Positions 28,685-37,500 of a DNA stretch of 64,000 nucleotides are shown one piece after another. The position numbers and the translations under genes were made by a program. Location: the NCBI RefSeq assembly GCF_001592825.1, contig NZ_LTZG01000021.1, forward strand, positions 248,001 to 312,000. The letters run 5' to 3'. Position 1 is the stretch's first letter, and each line of letters opens with the position of its first letter. This DNA comes from Planococcus maritimus. GTDB lineage: Bacteria; Bacillota; Bacilli; Bacillales_A; Planococcaceae. The notes under the pieces are model-generated. The model was given only the letters and a program-made list of their open reading frames with translations, searched no databases and had not been told where the DNA came from.

Positions 28685-29347
28685 ATGAAAAATGAAAAAG
28701 CCGTCGTCGTGTTCAGCGGCGGACAAGATAGCACCACTTGCCTATTTTGGGCGTTAGAACAATTCAGCGAAGTGCTCGCCGTCACTTTTGATTACGGCCA
28801 GCGTCATGTGCAGGAAATTGAACATGCCAAACACATCGCAGAAACGCTTGGCGTCACATTACAAGTACTCGATATGGGGCTTATCAATCAATTATCCGCC
28901 AATGCCTTGACGCGCGACTCGATCGAAGTCAAAGAACAAAGTGATGGCCTGCCATCTACATTTGTGCCAGGGCGCAATTTGTTGTTCCTATCTTTTGCCG
29001 CAATTTATGCCGACGCATTCGGCGCGCGACATTTGGTCACGGGTGTCAGCGAGACCGATTTCAGCGGCTATCCGGATTGCCGGGATACTTTCATCCGGTC
29101 GCTGAATGTCACACTCAATTTATCGATGGATAAGCAGTTTGTTATCCACACGCCGCTTATGTGGCTCGATAAGGCGGGAGTCTGGGAATTGTCCGACCAA
29201 CTCGGCGCATTCGATTTCGTCCAAAAAGAAACCTTAACTTGCTATCATGGCATTCCGGCAGAAGGCTGCGGCACATGCCCATCCTGTAAGTTGCGAAACG
29301 AAGGCTTGCAGACTTACCTTTCTCAAAAGGCAGGTGCAAAGTCATGA
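28685..29347 (+). CDS. queC: 7-cyano-7-deazaguanine synthase
   Basis: Converts carboxydeazaguanine to preQ0 with ammonia and ATP in queuosine synthesis, 220 residues. Seen: PP-loop [37 protein letters not shown] and the zinc cysteines [11 protein letters not shown]. First of queCDE, directly behind the preQ1 riboswitch and overlapping queD by 4 bp (ATGA). All three are translationally coupled. queF, which would reduce preQ0 and belongs to the B. subtilis operon, is not in this window. Confidence 0.97.
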   Translation: MKNEKAVVVFSGGQDSTTCLFWALEQFSEVLAVTFDYGQRHVQEIEHAKHIAETLGVTLQVLDMGLINQLSANALTRDSIEVKEQSDGLPSTFVPGRNLLFLSFAAIYADAFGARHLVTGVSETDFSGYPDCRDTFIRSLNVTLNLSMDKQFVIHTPLMWLDKAGVWELSDQLGAFDFVQKETLTCYHGIPAEGCGTCPSCKLRNEGLQTYLSQKAGAKS

Positions 29348-29766
29348 TGCAGCAATTCTATCCAACGGTTTCGCATTCGTATTGCTTTGAATTAAACAAA
29401 GATATGCATTTTTCAGCTGCCCACTATATCCCTGCCGATGAAGCAGGTAAATGCGCTAAGATGCATGGCCATACCTATCACCTGAATCTAACAATTGCCG
29501 GCGACCAGTTGAATGATACCGGCTTTCTGATCGACTTTAAACACTTGAAAGACCTGGTGCATAAACGCTATGACCATAGCGTATTGAACGATCACCCGGA
29601 GTTCAGCGACACTTTCCCCACGACTGAATTACTCGCCAGACAAATTCATACGTTGATCCAAGAGATGCTTGACCAAACGGATAACCAACCGGAATGCTTG
29701 CAAGTCATTGTCCGTGAAACGCCGACAAGCTATGTGATCTACCGGCCGAAGAAGGTGTCGTCATGA
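29344..29766 (+). CDS. queD: 6-carboxy-5,6,7,8-tetrahydropterin synthase
   Basis: Second enzyme of queuosine synthesis after GTP cyclohydrolase, 140 residues. Zinc histidines in MHFSAAH and MHGHTYH, with the catalytic Cys in KCAKMHGH, plus the late E block [13 protein letters not shown]. Overlaps queC and queE by 4 bp each. A second ATG directly follows the first; either could be used. Confidence 0.96.
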   Translation: MMQQFYPTVSHSYCFELNKDMHFSAAHYIPADEAGKCAKMHGHTYHLNLTIAGDQLNDTGFLIDFKHLKDLVHKRYDHSVLNDHPEFSDTFPTTELLARQIHTLIQEMLDQTDNQPECLQVIVRETPTSYVIYRPKKVSS

Positions 29767-30470
29767 AAATCCCGGTAATGGAAATTTTCGGTCCGACCAT
29801 CCAAGGCGAAGGCATGGTCATGGGACAAAAAACGATGTTCGTCCGAACAGCCGGATGCGACTATTCCTGTTCCTGGTGCGACTCCAAATTCACATGGGAT
29901 GGCACAGGCAAAAGCACAGCGATGGCAGCCAATGACATCGTTACTCAGTTAAAACAACTCGGGAAAGATGCCTTTTCCCATGTCACTATTTCCGGCGGCA
30001 ATCCGGCTCTCCACAAAGGAATAGCGGATCTTGTCGCGTTGTGCCGCGAAAACGGCTGGCGCACTGCGGTCGAAACACAAGGCAGCATTTGGCAGGACTG
30101 GCTCACAGAAATTGATGACGTCACCGTGTCGCCGAAACCTCCAAGTTCAGGCATGATTTTGGATTACTCCAAACTCGATGCGATGCTTGGCAGGCTATCT
30201 GCGGCTCAAGCGAGTTTGAAAGTGGTCGTATTTGACGAAGCTGATTTCTTTTTTGCGGAACAGCTTCACTTGCGCTATCCAGCATTTCCATTCTTTTTGC
30301 AAGTCGGAAATGATGACACACAAACGACTGACGATGAGCAACTCGTCCAGCATCTGCTCGGCCGTTACCAATGGCTAATTGACAGACATCTGTCATCCGC
30401 TGAACTTAACGATGCCAAAGTGCTGCCTCAGTTGCACACCTTGTTATGGGGAAATAAACGCGGAGTTTAA
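29763..30470 (+). CDS. queE: 7-carboxy-7-deazaguanine synthase
   Basis: Radical-SAM ring-contracting enzyme, 235 residues. FGPTIQGEGMVMGQKTMFVR precedes the CxxxCxxC cluster motif in GCDYSCSWCDSKF; SGGNPAL and AVETQGS are further SAM/Mg-binding blocks. It makes carboxydeazaguanine from the QueD product. Last gene of the operon, followed by a strong terminator. It is close in form to the larger Bacillus-type QueE. Confidence 0.96.
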   Translation: MKIPVMEIFGPTIQGEGMVMGQKTMFVRTAGCDYSCSWCDSKFTWDGTGKSTAMAANDIVTQLKQLGKDAFSHVTISGGNPALHKGIADLVALCRENGWRTAVETQGSIWQDWLTEIDDVTVSPKPPSSGMILDYSKLDAMLGRLSAAQASLKVVVFDEADFFFAEQLHLRYPAFPFFLQVGNDDTQTTDDEQLVQHLLGRYQWLIDRHLSSAELNDAKVLPQLHTLLWGNKRGV

Positions 30471-30480
30471 CTCAAGTATA

Positions 30481-30525
30481 AAACCCGGTCGGTTCGCTAT
30501 TTCTGGCGAACTGACCGGGTTTTTG
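30481..30525. terminator. Bidirectional terminator between queE and yjdM
   Basis: AAACCCGGTCGGTTCGC (30481-30497) pairs with GCGAACTGACCGGGTTT (30506-30522), with one mismatch, then T. It serves both convergent genes. Confidence 0.88.
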
Positions 30526-30537
30526 CCTGCATCGACC

Positions 30538-30867
30538 TCAGGCTTTTTTCACAAATTCCGATTTCAATTGCATTGCACCCAAGCCATCGATTTTGCAATC
30601 GATATTATGGTCACCGTCTACAAGTCGGATGCTTTTGACTTTCGTTCCGATTTTCAAGGTATTCGAACTGCCTTTTACTTTCAAATTTTTGATCACCGTG
30701 ACAGCGTCCCCATCCTCTAAAATGTTTCCAACCGCATCGCGCACCGCTTCCTCTTGCAGTTGTTCAATCGGATTCCATTCATGGGCACACTCTGGGCACA
30801 CCACCATTCCAGCATCTTCATACGTGTACTCACAACCGCATTGTGGGCAATTCGGCAACTCCATCAT
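30538..30867 (-). CDS. yjdM: PhnA/YjdM zinc-ribbon protein
   Basis: Small conserved protein of 109 residues: N-terminal zinc ribbon ([21 protein letters not shown], two CxxC pairs about residues 7-27) and a C-terminal SH3-like PhnA domain ([31 protein letters not shown]). The historic link to alkylphosphonate use is not supported; one homologue is a phosphonoacetate hydrolase, most have no known role. Two consecutive ATG codons; the first has GGGAG at about 10 nt. Single gene. Confidence 0.9.
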   Translation of the reverse strand: MMELPNCPQCGCEYTYEDAGMVVCPECAHEWNPIEQLQEEAVRDAVGNILEDGDAVTVIKNLKVKGSSNTLKIGTKVKSIRLVDGDHNIDCKIDGLGAMQLKSEFVKKA

Positions 30868-30926
30868 GTATCTTCATCTCCCTTAATTTACGATGATTTC
30901 AGTATACCAAATCGCCACGGCGGTTT

Positions 30927-31346
30927 TCACCGAACGACAAGAACGGGGCATTCTGCATGGTTGACGACTTTGTGGCTAACGCTGCCTAGCATGACTTCAC
31001 GGATCGGCGACAATCCACGACTCCCAATGACCACTAAATCGTATTGCTTTTCCTTGGTCATCTTGACGATTGCGGGGCCTGGAATACCATGCAACACTTC
31101 GACTTGGTGGAATATTTTTTCCCTATCCAGCAGCTCGGCAACTGGCTGGATCTTTTTCTTTCTGGCCAAATCGAATTCCATCGCTGCGGCGTCATGAATC
31201 ACTTCATTTGCATCTTCTTTGTAATCGGACACATAGACAACCGTCACTTCCGCTCCATCAACCAAACTAGCAATCTTTACGGCTTCTTTAGCTGCACGAA
31301 CCGAATTTTCGGAACCGTCGACAGCCAGTAGAATCTTCTGATACAT
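30927..31346 (-). CDS. Universal stress protein (ATP-binding type)
   Basis: UspA protein of 139 residues, MYQKILLAVDGSENSVRAAK at the start and the nucleotide pattern G-2x-G-9x-G-S in GSRGLSPIREVMLGSVS near the end. It is distinct from the 166-residue paralogue at 27.0 kb: shorter, no acidic tail. AAAGGAG precedes the ATG. It lies between yjdM and ytxK; in B. subtilis ackA follows ytxK, and ackA is not found here. No sigma-B promoter is recognisable. Confidence 0.92.
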   Translation of the reverse strand: MYQKILLAVDGSENSVRAAKEAVKIASLVDGAEVTVVYVSDYKEDANEVIHDAAAMEFDLARKKKIQPVAELLDREKIFHQVEVLHGIPGPAIVKMTKEKQYDLVVIGSRGLSPIREVMLGSVSHKVVNHAECPVLVVR

Positions 31347-31430
31347 ACTCCCACTCCTTTCGAGATGATCATTCTCTTACTTAACGCTATTCGCCGTCCC
31401 CTGAAAAGTTCCTGCCTTTTTCCAAGAACG

Positions 31431-31463
31431 AAAAAACCGGCCCTCTACGAATAGAACCGGTTT
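31431..31463 (-). terminator. Terminator after ytxK
   Basis: AAACCGG (31434-31440) and CCGGTTT (31457-31463) form the stem; on the minus strand TTTTTTCG follows. Confidence 0.65.
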
Positions 31464-31469
31464 ATGCCT

Positions 31470-32390
31470 TTATTTATTTTCTTTGAACCATCCATTGACT
31501 TGTGTAAAGAATTTCGCCATCGTTTCAGGCTTCGACATATTCGGGACGCGGGCAAGGAGCACTTCTTTCGGTGCTTTCAAGCCGTCTTGTTTTTTCTGCA
31601 AAACCAACACTGCCTTAGCATGCTGAGCGTTTTTAAAGATGTTCTCCGGCAGTTCCATGACCGCCTGGATATGCGCTTGATGTTTCAGGAAGCTGTGCAA
31701 TTGTCCCGCCATTGGTGATTCGAAAATATTTCTTGGGATGACAAAGAACAGATAGCCGCCTGCTTTTGTATGCTTCAACGATTGCTCGATGAACAAATGA
31801 TGGGCATAAGACATGCCTTCTTCCGCTTTCAACTCGTAATTTGAGGCAGTTGCTTCATCCGGATAATAACCGACCGGCAAATCAGAAACGACGCAATCGA
31901 CCGGATCGATCAATAGCGGTTGCAGGGCATCCTGCAAATAAAACGTCACTGGCTGCTCGATCAAATTGCCGATATTCGAAGCCAGGCGGATTAACAGATC
32001 ATCGAGTTCGACAGCGGTTCCGCTCATGCGGCCATCCAAATAATTCATCACCGTAAACAATAGATTGCCTGTGCCCGCTGCTGGGTCCAGCACAGTCGCT
32101 TGCTGTTCTTTGACGAATAGTTCCACCAAATAGCCGATCAATAAACCGAGCGCATCCGGTGTCATTTGGTGATGTGGCTGGACATGCTCTTTCATGCCTT
32201 TTAAAATCGACAGCTGCAGCGCTTTTCGCATATCTTCTTTCGTCGCGCTTCCTGCAATAGACAATTGCCCGTCCAGCCAACGCTCTGTCGTCGTGAGTAG
32301 ACTTTCTAAATAGGAACTGTCTTCCTGTTTTTGGATTGACACCGTTTCATTGTCAATCGCCGTAAAAATACTTTCCATAGATGAATTCAT
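31470..32390 (-). CDS. ytxK: YtxK, class I SAM-dependent methyltransferase
   Basis: Adenine-N6-methylase-like protein, 306 residues. An N-terminal helical region is followed by motif I VLDPAAGTGNLLF (about 120-132) and a modified motif IV, SDLPVGYYP, in place of NPPY/DPPY, with VIPRNIF further on. No restriction partner lies nearby, so it is not part of a restriction-modification system; the target is unknown. It follows tpx by 53 bp, with an inverted repeat between them, the same order as in B. subtilis (tpx-ytxK), but without ackA behind it. Confidence 0.88.
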   Translation of the reverse strand: MNSSMESIFTAIDNETVSIQKQEDSSYLESLLTTTERWLDGQLSIAGSATKEDMRKALQLSILKGMKEHVQPHHQMTPDALGLLIGYLVELFVKEQQATVLDPAAGTGNLLFTVMNYLDGRMSGTAVELDDLLIRLASNIGNLIEQPVTFYLQDALQPLLIDPVDCVVSDLPVGYYPDEATASNYELKAEEGMSYAHHLFIEQSLKHTKAGGYLFFVIPRNIFESPMAGQLHSFLKHQAHIQAVMELPENIFKNAQHAKAVLVLQKKQDGLKAPKEVLLARVPNMSKPETMAKFFTQVNGWFKENK

Positions 32391-32410
32391 AAATCTCCGT
32401 CCTCAATAAG

Positions 32411-32437
32411 GAAACCCACTCGGCAAGAGTGGGTTTC
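32411..32437 (-). terminator. Hairpin after tpx
   Basis: Perfect 11-bp stem GAAACCCACTC-GGCAA-GAGTGGGTTTC. The U-tract beyond the stem is poor, so it may only attenuate read-through into ytxK. Confidence 0.6.
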
Positions 32438-32443
32438 TTGGTA

Positions 32444-32950
32444 TTAGTTTGTCAGTTTCTTAACTGCTTCAAGTGCTTTGTCGTAATCCGGGTGATCGGT
32501 GCCTTCTGACACATATTCCACATATGCCACTTTGCCGTCTTTATCGACCACAAAAATGGAACGTGCCAACAAGCGCAGTTCTTGCATCGTCAAGCCGTAC
32601 GCTTCACCGAACGAAAGATCGCGGTGATCGGACAATGTCGTGATGGAGTCTACACCGTTAATTTCGGTCCAGCGCTTCTGTGCGAATGGCAAGTCACAAG
32701 AAACCGTCAATACTTCTACGTCTTCTCCTAGTGATGCCGCTTCATCGCTGAAGCGTTTTGTCTGATCGGAACATACTCCTGTATCAAGCGATGGGACGAC
32801 ACTAACCAATAGCACTTTGCCTTTAAAGTCTTCTAAAGACTTCGGTTCCAGGCTGTTCGATAACGCCGTGAAGTCCGGTGCCTGATCGCCTACTTTCACT
32901 TCATTGCCTGGCAATGTTACAGGGTTTTGCTTGAATGTGATTTGTACCAA
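32444..32950 (-). CDS. tpx: Thiol peroxidase with displaced second cysteine
   Basis: Thioredoxin-dependent peroxidase of the Tpx family, 168 residues, reducing hydroperoxides in the cytosol. Peroxidatic Cys60 is in PSLDTGVCSDQTKRF. The resolving cysteine, found in ARWCG of B. subtilis Tpx, is replaced here (QKRWTE), while a cysteine appears nine residues earlier (TVSCDLPFAQ, Cys85, where relatives have Ala). The family arginine (LRLLARSIFV) is present. The start is TTG at 32950 with GGGAGG 9-10 nt upstream. A promoter lies at the end of yteJ; ytxK follows. Confidence 0.95.
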   Translation of the reverse strand: MVQITFKQNPVTLPGNEVKVGDQAPDFTALSNSLEPKSLEDFKGKVLLVSVVPSLDTGVCSDQTKRFSDEAASLGEDVEVLTVSCDLPFAQKRWTEINGVDSITTLSDHRDLSFGEAYGLTMQELRLLARSIFVVDKDGKVAYVEYVSEGTDHPDYDKALEAVKKLTN

Positions 32951-32980
32951 ATTGCAACGCCTCCCTTTCAGATTACCTTT

Positions 32981-33010
32981 ATCATACTAAATGCTTTCGC
33001 TTTCTTGCAA
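32981..33010 (-). promoter_or_regulatory. tpx promoter
   Basis: Minus strand TTGCAA (33005-33010), 18 bp, TATGAT (32981-32986). The -35 sits inside the 3' end of yteJ; this gives tpx its own transcript about 30 nt ahead of the TTG start. Confidence 0.5.
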
Positions 33011-33556
33011 CCGAGACCCTTCCAGCCTCTTTCTCGCCATTTGCTGTTTTCGGTAAGCGTCCTCGTGAACAACCGTCGTATCTGCAATGAAATCATGGAC
33101 ACCTTGCTTTAAAGCAGTGAATCCGACAATCCAATACAAAGGCAAAATCGTTGCCGAGATAAAACGGCCGATCCATTCGCGGAACAATAAGGTCGACCAG
33201 GATAGTCGCTCCGTTTTCAACGAAACAACGCGCAGGCCAAACACCATCTTCCCGAGTGTCTGTGCAAAAAACTTTGTCATCAACACAAAATATCCATAAA
33301 AAACAAACGCGGTCACAATCGCATATGGGGCATACCACACAGTTTCAGCCGTTTCCCATCCAAATAGCGCAAACAGCGGCCGTACTAGAATAGAGGATAC
33401 TGCCGAAATGGCCAGGAGATCGATTAAATACGCCCAAAAGCGCATCCAAAATCCTGCGGGCTTACGCTCGTAAAATAGGATGGTATCGTTTTCCGGCCGG
33501 GCCGGCGGAGTTGCAGCCGCCCGTTCTGCCGACTCGTTATTGACGTAATCAGTCAT
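32987..33556 (-). CDS. yteJ: YteJ, RDD-family membrane protein
   Basis: RDD protein of 189 residues with the defining FWMRFWAYLIDLLAIS (R and D residues in the first segment), three membrane segments (about 37-60, 78-97, 130-152) and the terminal RDD-like VHDFIADTTVV. In B. subtilis YteJ acts with SppA in resistance to antimicrobial peptides and lysozyme-type stress by modulating SppA. It starts 14 bp after the sppA stop, so sppA-yteJ form one operon, the same pairing as in B. subtilis. Confidence 0.92.
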   Translation of the reverse strand: MTDYVNNESAERAAATPPARPENDTILFYERKPAGFWMRFWAYLIDLLAISAVSSILVRPLFALFGWETAETVWYAPYAIVTAFVFYGYFVLMTKFFAQTLGKMVFGLRVVSLKTERLSWSTLLFREWIGRFISATILPLYWIVGFTALKQGVHDFIADTTVVHEDAYRKQQMARKRLEGSRLQESESI

Positions 33557-33570
33557 GCTTCTCCACCTCC

Positions 33571-34584
33571 TTAGTTTTCACCGTATAGATACATCATGCG
33601 CGGTCCGCTATTTTGGGATAGCATATCCGAGATGAACTTGGTTTCCATATCCATGCCGAAGAATGAACCGGCTTTCATTGCAAATAGTGAAGACCAGTTC
33701 TCGCTAGCACCGTATTCGAACACTTCGCCGCCCGCTAAATCAAAGTCATCCTGCATCGCCTGGATGACATCTTCTTCAAAGCCGAAATCATCTGCGAGGT
33801 TGGCTTCGACCGCTTGGCGGCCATTCATGATGCGGCCGTCTGCGTATTCTTTTACTTCCGATTCGGTCATATCGCGGCCTTCTTCGATTACGTCGACGAA
33901 CTCTTCATATGAACTATCGAGCATTTCCTGTAAAAGGGCACGCTCATCATCTGTCATTTCACGCGTCGGGCTCATGATGTCTTTGTATGGACCCGATTTG
34001 ATGGTGACAAAGTTTACGCCATAGCGTTCTGCCAATTCACCGTAATTGACGCTTTGCATAATAACGCCGATTGAGCCTGTCAAAGTCTCTTCGCTAACGA
34101 AAATCTTTTCAGCAGGCGCCGCAATGTAGTAACCTCCAGAAGCAGCGATTGCCCCCATCGATACGTAAAGCGGTTTTCCGGTCTCATCCTGGATCTCTTT
34201 GATCTTGTCATGGATCTGTGCCGATTCAACGACTCCTCCACCCGGAGAATTGACTTTCAAGACAACGCCTTTGACGCTACTGTCCTCTTTGATAGCCTGT
34301 AGTTGCTCCATGAACAGATCATGGTTGTAACCGGCAGCGGAAAATAGGGACGCTTCCCCAGTATCTTGAATCGCCCCGTCCACATTCAATACAGCAATGC
34401 GGTTGGATCCGTTGCCTGGTTCCACTACGTGTTCGCTCAAGGCTGTCTGTTCTGTTCCTGTCCAATCATCAAATCCCGAAGTGAAATCTGACTGCAGTAT
34501 TGTGAATGCCGAGTTAATGACGAGTGATATCGCAAGCAAAATGGCAGCGGCAAGCAAGGCAATCCATCGTTTTTTGTTCATCAT
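33571..34584 (-). CDS. sppA: Signal peptide peptidase SppA
   Basis: Membrane-anchored serine/lysine protease of 337 residues that degrades cleaved signal peptides and related membrane peptides. One N-terminal membrane segment (about 7-27), then the crotonase-fold protease with Ser149 in AIAASGGYY and Lys201 in GPYKDIMSP, aligned two residues off the B. subtilis Ser147/Lys199 dyad. VKGVVLKVNSPGGGVVES is the conserved upstream strand. AAGGAGGGAA precedes the ATG. It heads sppA-yteJ. Confidence 0.95.
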   Translation of the reverse strand: MMNKKRWIALLAAAILLAISLVINSAFTILQSDFTSGFDDWTGTEQTALSEHVVEPGNGSNRIAVLNVDGAIQDTGEASLFSAAGYNHDLFMEQLQAIKEDSSVKGVVLKVNSPGGGVVESAQIHDKIKEIQDETGKPLYVSMGAIAASGGYYIAAPAEKIFVSEETLTGSIGVIMQSVNYGELAERYGVNFVTIKSGPYKDIMSPTREMTDDERALLQEMLDSSYEEFVDVIEEGRDMTESEVKEYADGRIMNGRQAVEANLADDFGFEEDVIQAMQDDFDLAGGEVFEYGASENWSSLFAMKAGSFFGMDMETKFISDMLSQNSGPRMMYLYGEN

Positions 34585-34642
34585 GTTTCTATTCCCTCCT
34601 TAAGTATTTCAGTTAACTATACGGTATAGACCCTAAAATGTT

Positions 34643-35575
34643 TCACTTTCCGCTAAATTCAGCACCAACTAAGCGGCGATTTCTTTTCGTTCGCCTCGCC
34701 TCCATGATTTTCGAGCCTGTGAACAAGATCAAAGCACTCCAGATAAAGGAGAAGGAAATGATCGACACTAAGCCAAACGCTTCCCCATAGAGAAAGACGC
34801 CGATCAATAGCATCAAGCTTGGGGCGATGTATTGAAGAAAGCCAATCATGTACAACGGAATTAACGGCGCGCCCATGGCGAATAATAGCAGCGGCACAGC
34901 CGTCAGAAATCCACTGAGAATGACGAGCAGGTCGGTCGAGACACCGCTGTGCAGGAATGCCGCGCGGTCGATCGAAAACAAATAGACGTAATAAGCGGTC
35001 GCAAACGGCAAGACGAACATCGTCTCGATTGCGAGTCCCCTCAGTGCATTTAAACGGATGGTCTTTTTGATCAATCCGTAAAAGGCAAAACTGAACGCCA
35101 TGCCAAGTGCTAGCCACGGCAACGTGCCGTACGAAATCGTAATGACCGATACGCCAATTGCCGCAAGTCCAAAGGCGATTTTAACAGCAGGCGATAGTTT
35201 CTCCTTTAAAAAGAACGAACCGAGCAAAACAGAAATCAATGGATTGATGTAATAACCAAGGCTGGTTTCAACGATTCGATCGTTGGTCACCGCGTAAATA
35301 TAGAAAAACCAATTTGCCGAAATGAGGAACGAAGCCAGCATTAGTAGAAAAAAAGTTTTCTTCGATTTCCACAATGACTTAACGTCATCCATAAACTGCC
35401 TGCCGCCCCCTGTCAGAACGATAAAGCCGAGCGTCAGCCAAAACGCCCAAAAAATACGCCCGGCCAACAACTCATCGGCGGGCACATGGTCGACTTGTTT
35501 CCAAAATATCGGGAGAAATCCCCAAATCGTATAAGTTAGTATCGTCAGCAAGGTTCCTTTTTTCTCTTCAGTCAT
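34643..35575 (-). CDS. rarD: RarD-type EamA-domain transporter
   Basis: Drug/metabolite transporter superfamily member, about 310 residues, with ten predicted membrane segments. The opening YTIWGFLPIFWKQVDHVPADELLAGRIFW and GYYINPLISVLLG are typical of RarD (named for chloramphenicol sensitivity); the substrate is unknown. The start is uncertain: ATG at 35575 fits relatives (MTEEKKG), ATG at 35593 would add six residues; neither has a good ribosome binding site. It stands alone between sppA and mbcS. Confidence 0.88.
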   Translation of the reverse strand: MTEEKKGTLLTILTYTIWGFLPIFWKQVDHVPADELLAGRIFWAFWLTLGFIVLTGGGRQFMDDVKSLWKSKKTFFLLMLASFLISANWFFYIYAVTNDRIVETSLGYYINPLISVLLGSFFLKEKLSPAVKIAFGLAAIGVSVITISYGTLPWLALGMAFSFAFYGLIKKTIRLNALRGLAIETMFVLPFATAYYVYLFSIDRAAFLHSGVSTDLLVILSGFLTAVPLLLFAMGAPLIPLYMIGFLQYIAPSLMLLIGVFLYGEAFGLVSIISFSFIWSALILFTGSKIMEARRTKRNRRLVGAEFSGK

Positions 35576-35663
35576 TTTCGCATCGCGCACCATTCTTCAA
35601 GTATTTTTATTCACGAAATAATAGACCCATTATATGCCTGCCATATTGGAAAGTAAATACAGC

Positions 35664-35693
35664 AAAAGCCCCCGGTATAAGCGGGAGCTTTTG
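35664..35693 (-). terminator. Terminator after mbcS
   Basis: AAAAGC-C-CCCG and CGGG-A-GCTTTT form a stem with one mismatch in front of U residues on the minus strand. Confidence 0.7.
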
Positions 35694-35702
35694 AATAAAT
35701 TA

Positions 35703-37277
35703 TTATTTTTTTGCGATTTCCGCTTGTCGCAGTTCGACACGGCGAATCTTCCCTGATGCGGTTTTTGGTAACTCTGAGCGAAACTCAATAGCTCGTGGAT
35801 ATTTATATGGCGCTGTCAATTCTTTGACGTGTTGCTGGAGTTCTTTTATCAGCTCATCACCGATGTCATGGCCTTCAGTTAAAACCACAAAAGCTTTGAC
35901 GATGGTTCCGCGAATTTCATCCGGTGAACCAATGACGGCGCATTCCTGCACGGCGGGATGTTTGACGAGCGCATCTTCCACTTCGAATGGCCCGATCGTA
36001 TAGCCAGAGGAAATGATGATATCGTCGCCACGCCCTTCAAACCAGAAGAACCCATCTTCGTCTTTTGAAGCCTTATCGCCTGTGACATAGTAATCGCCAC
36101 GGAATTGCATTTGAGTGCGTTCTGCATCCTTGAAATATTCCTTGAACAGCGCCGGCGTTTCAACGTGTACGGCAATGTCGCCAACTTCTCCCACTTTACA
36201 AGGCTCTCCGTTATCATTGATGATTTCCACCCGGTTGCCCGGTGTTGGTTTGCCCATTGAGCCCGTGCGGCCCTCCATTCCCTTCATGGTACCGACAAGC
36301 AATGTATTTTCGGTCTGCCCATAGCCGTCGCGAACATCCAATTCAAAATGTCTTTTGAAAACATCGATCACTTCCGCATTTAAAGGCTCACCTGCTGATA
36401 CCGCACTGTGAAGCGAACTGAGGTCGTATTTCGCTAAATCTTTCTGTTTTGCCATCAACCGGTATTCAGTCGGCGTGCAGCACAATACATTGACCTTACG
36501 CTGTTCAAGCAGTTCCAGGTAAACGGCCGGATCGAACTTGCCATTATAGACAAACGCCGTCGCGCCGCTTCCGAGCGTTGCAAGAAACGGGCTCCAAATC
36601 CATTTTTGCCAACCTGGACTTGCTGTTGCCCAAACCAAATCGCCTTTTTGCGCACCGAGCCAATGCTCTGCAGAAGTTCGTAGATGCGCATATGCCCAGC
36701 CATGGCTGTGGACGACGCCTTTTGGATTACCAGTTGTCCCAGAGGTGTACGAGAGAAATGCCATATCATCATTTTTGGTTTGCGCCGCATCGTAATGATC
36801 GGAAGCGACTGCCATTTCATCCGTCAACGAAAGCCACGAATCCGTTCCTTGGCCGATGACGAAATTCGTCAACGCAGCCATTTCATCCACGCCTTCAAAT
36901 TGACTTAAAAACGGCTCATAAGCGATGACCGCTTTTGCTTCGCTATGATTCAGACGGTAAGAAATGTCTTTCGCTCGCAACATCTCCGAACTCGGAATCA
37001 CCACCAACCCTGCTTTTAATGCCCCGACATAAACAATATAGGCTTCGATGAGCCGTGGAACCATGACTAGCACAACATCACCTTTTTGAAGTCCTGCCGC
37101 TTCGAAGCTATTCGCCGCCCGGTTCGCTTGTTTGACCAATTCATCGTATGTAAGATTTTTCTTTTCCCCTTTGTCATTTTCCCAAATAATTGCCTTGCGT
37201 CCATCTCCGTCGGCAAATCGTTCGAATTCTTCTACCAAGTTATAGTTTTCAGGTGCTAATAATTGCTCGCGTTTCAT
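35703..37277 (-). CDS. mbcS: MbcS/YtcI-like acyl-CoA synthetase
   Basis: AMP-forming acyl-CoA synthetase, 524 residues, activating short or medium, often branched, fatty acids to CoA thioesters. P-loop FLSYTSGTTGNPKGVVHSH, adenylate motif DGYGQTENTLL, hinge GRGDDIIISSGYTIGPFEVE and the catalytic lysine in PKTASGKIRRVEL. This enzyme class includes MbcS (methylbutyryl-CoA synthetase), which feeds branched-chain fatty-acid synthesis; the exact substrate is inferred. The ATG at 37277 follows GGGGAG by 6 nt. Distinct from acsA at 51.6 kb. A good promoter lies upstream; monocistronic. Confidence 0.88.
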   Translation of the reverse strand: MKREQLLAPENYNLVEEFERFADGDGRKAIIWENDKGEKKNLTYDELVKQANRAANSFEAAGLQKGDVVLVMVPRLIEAYIVYVGALKAGLVVIPSSEMLRAKDISYRLNHSEAKAVIAYEPFLSQFEGVDEMAALTNFVIGQGTDSWLSLTDEMAVASDHYDAAQTKNDDMAFLSYTSGTTGNPKGVVHSHGWAYAHLRTSAEHWLGAQKGDLVWATASPGWQKWIWSPFLATLGSGATAFVYNGKFDPAVYLELLEQRKVNVLCCTPTEYRLMAKQKDLAKYDLSSLHSAVSAGEPLNAEVIDVFKRHFELDVRDGYGQTENTLLVGTMKGMEGRTGSMGKPTPGNRVEIINDNGEPCKVGEVGDIAVHVETPALFKEYFKDAERTQMQFRGDYYVTGDKASKDEDGFFWFEGRGDDIIISSGYTIGPFEVEDALVKHPAVQECAVIGSPDEIRGTIVKAFVVLTEGHDIGDELIKELQQHVKELTAPYKYPRAIEFRSELPKTASGKIRRVELRQAEIAKK

Positions 37278-37320
37278 TCCAATCTCCCCTTTGCCCATGA
37301 ACTATTATTATTCTTGTATC

Positions 37321-37348
37321 ATTATACAGCAACTATTTAATTATTCAA
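37321..37348 (-). promoter_or_regulatory. mbcS promoter
   Basis: Minus strand TTGAAT (37343-37348), 16 bp, TATAAT (37321-37326), about 45 bp before the ATG. The rest of the AT-rich gap up to the thiI terminator holds no gene that I can see. Confidence 0.6.
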
Positions 37349-37448
37349 AATAATTGTAAAAGAGAATTTTATTGAATCCCATCAGTTTCATTGAATCGTA
37401 AGTTGCATATTATTGTTCTCATGCAATAGCGAATAACGCCATCAATAA

Positions 37449-37487
37449 AGCCCAGCCAGAAACTTGGTTTGAGTTCCTGACTGGGCT
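37449..37487 (-). terminator. Terminator after thiI
   Basis: AGCCCAG-C-CAG pairs with CTG-A-CTGGGCT across a loop of about 17 nt. Weak U-tract (TTTATT) on the minus strand. Confidence 0.6.
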
Positions 37488-37500
37488 AGTCATTTTAAAC

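Noticed and set aside
31470-32390. YtxK as the methylase of a restriction-modification system
   Set aside because: No restriction or specificity gene nearby, motif IV is altered, and the gene belongs to a conserved housekeeping neighbourhood.
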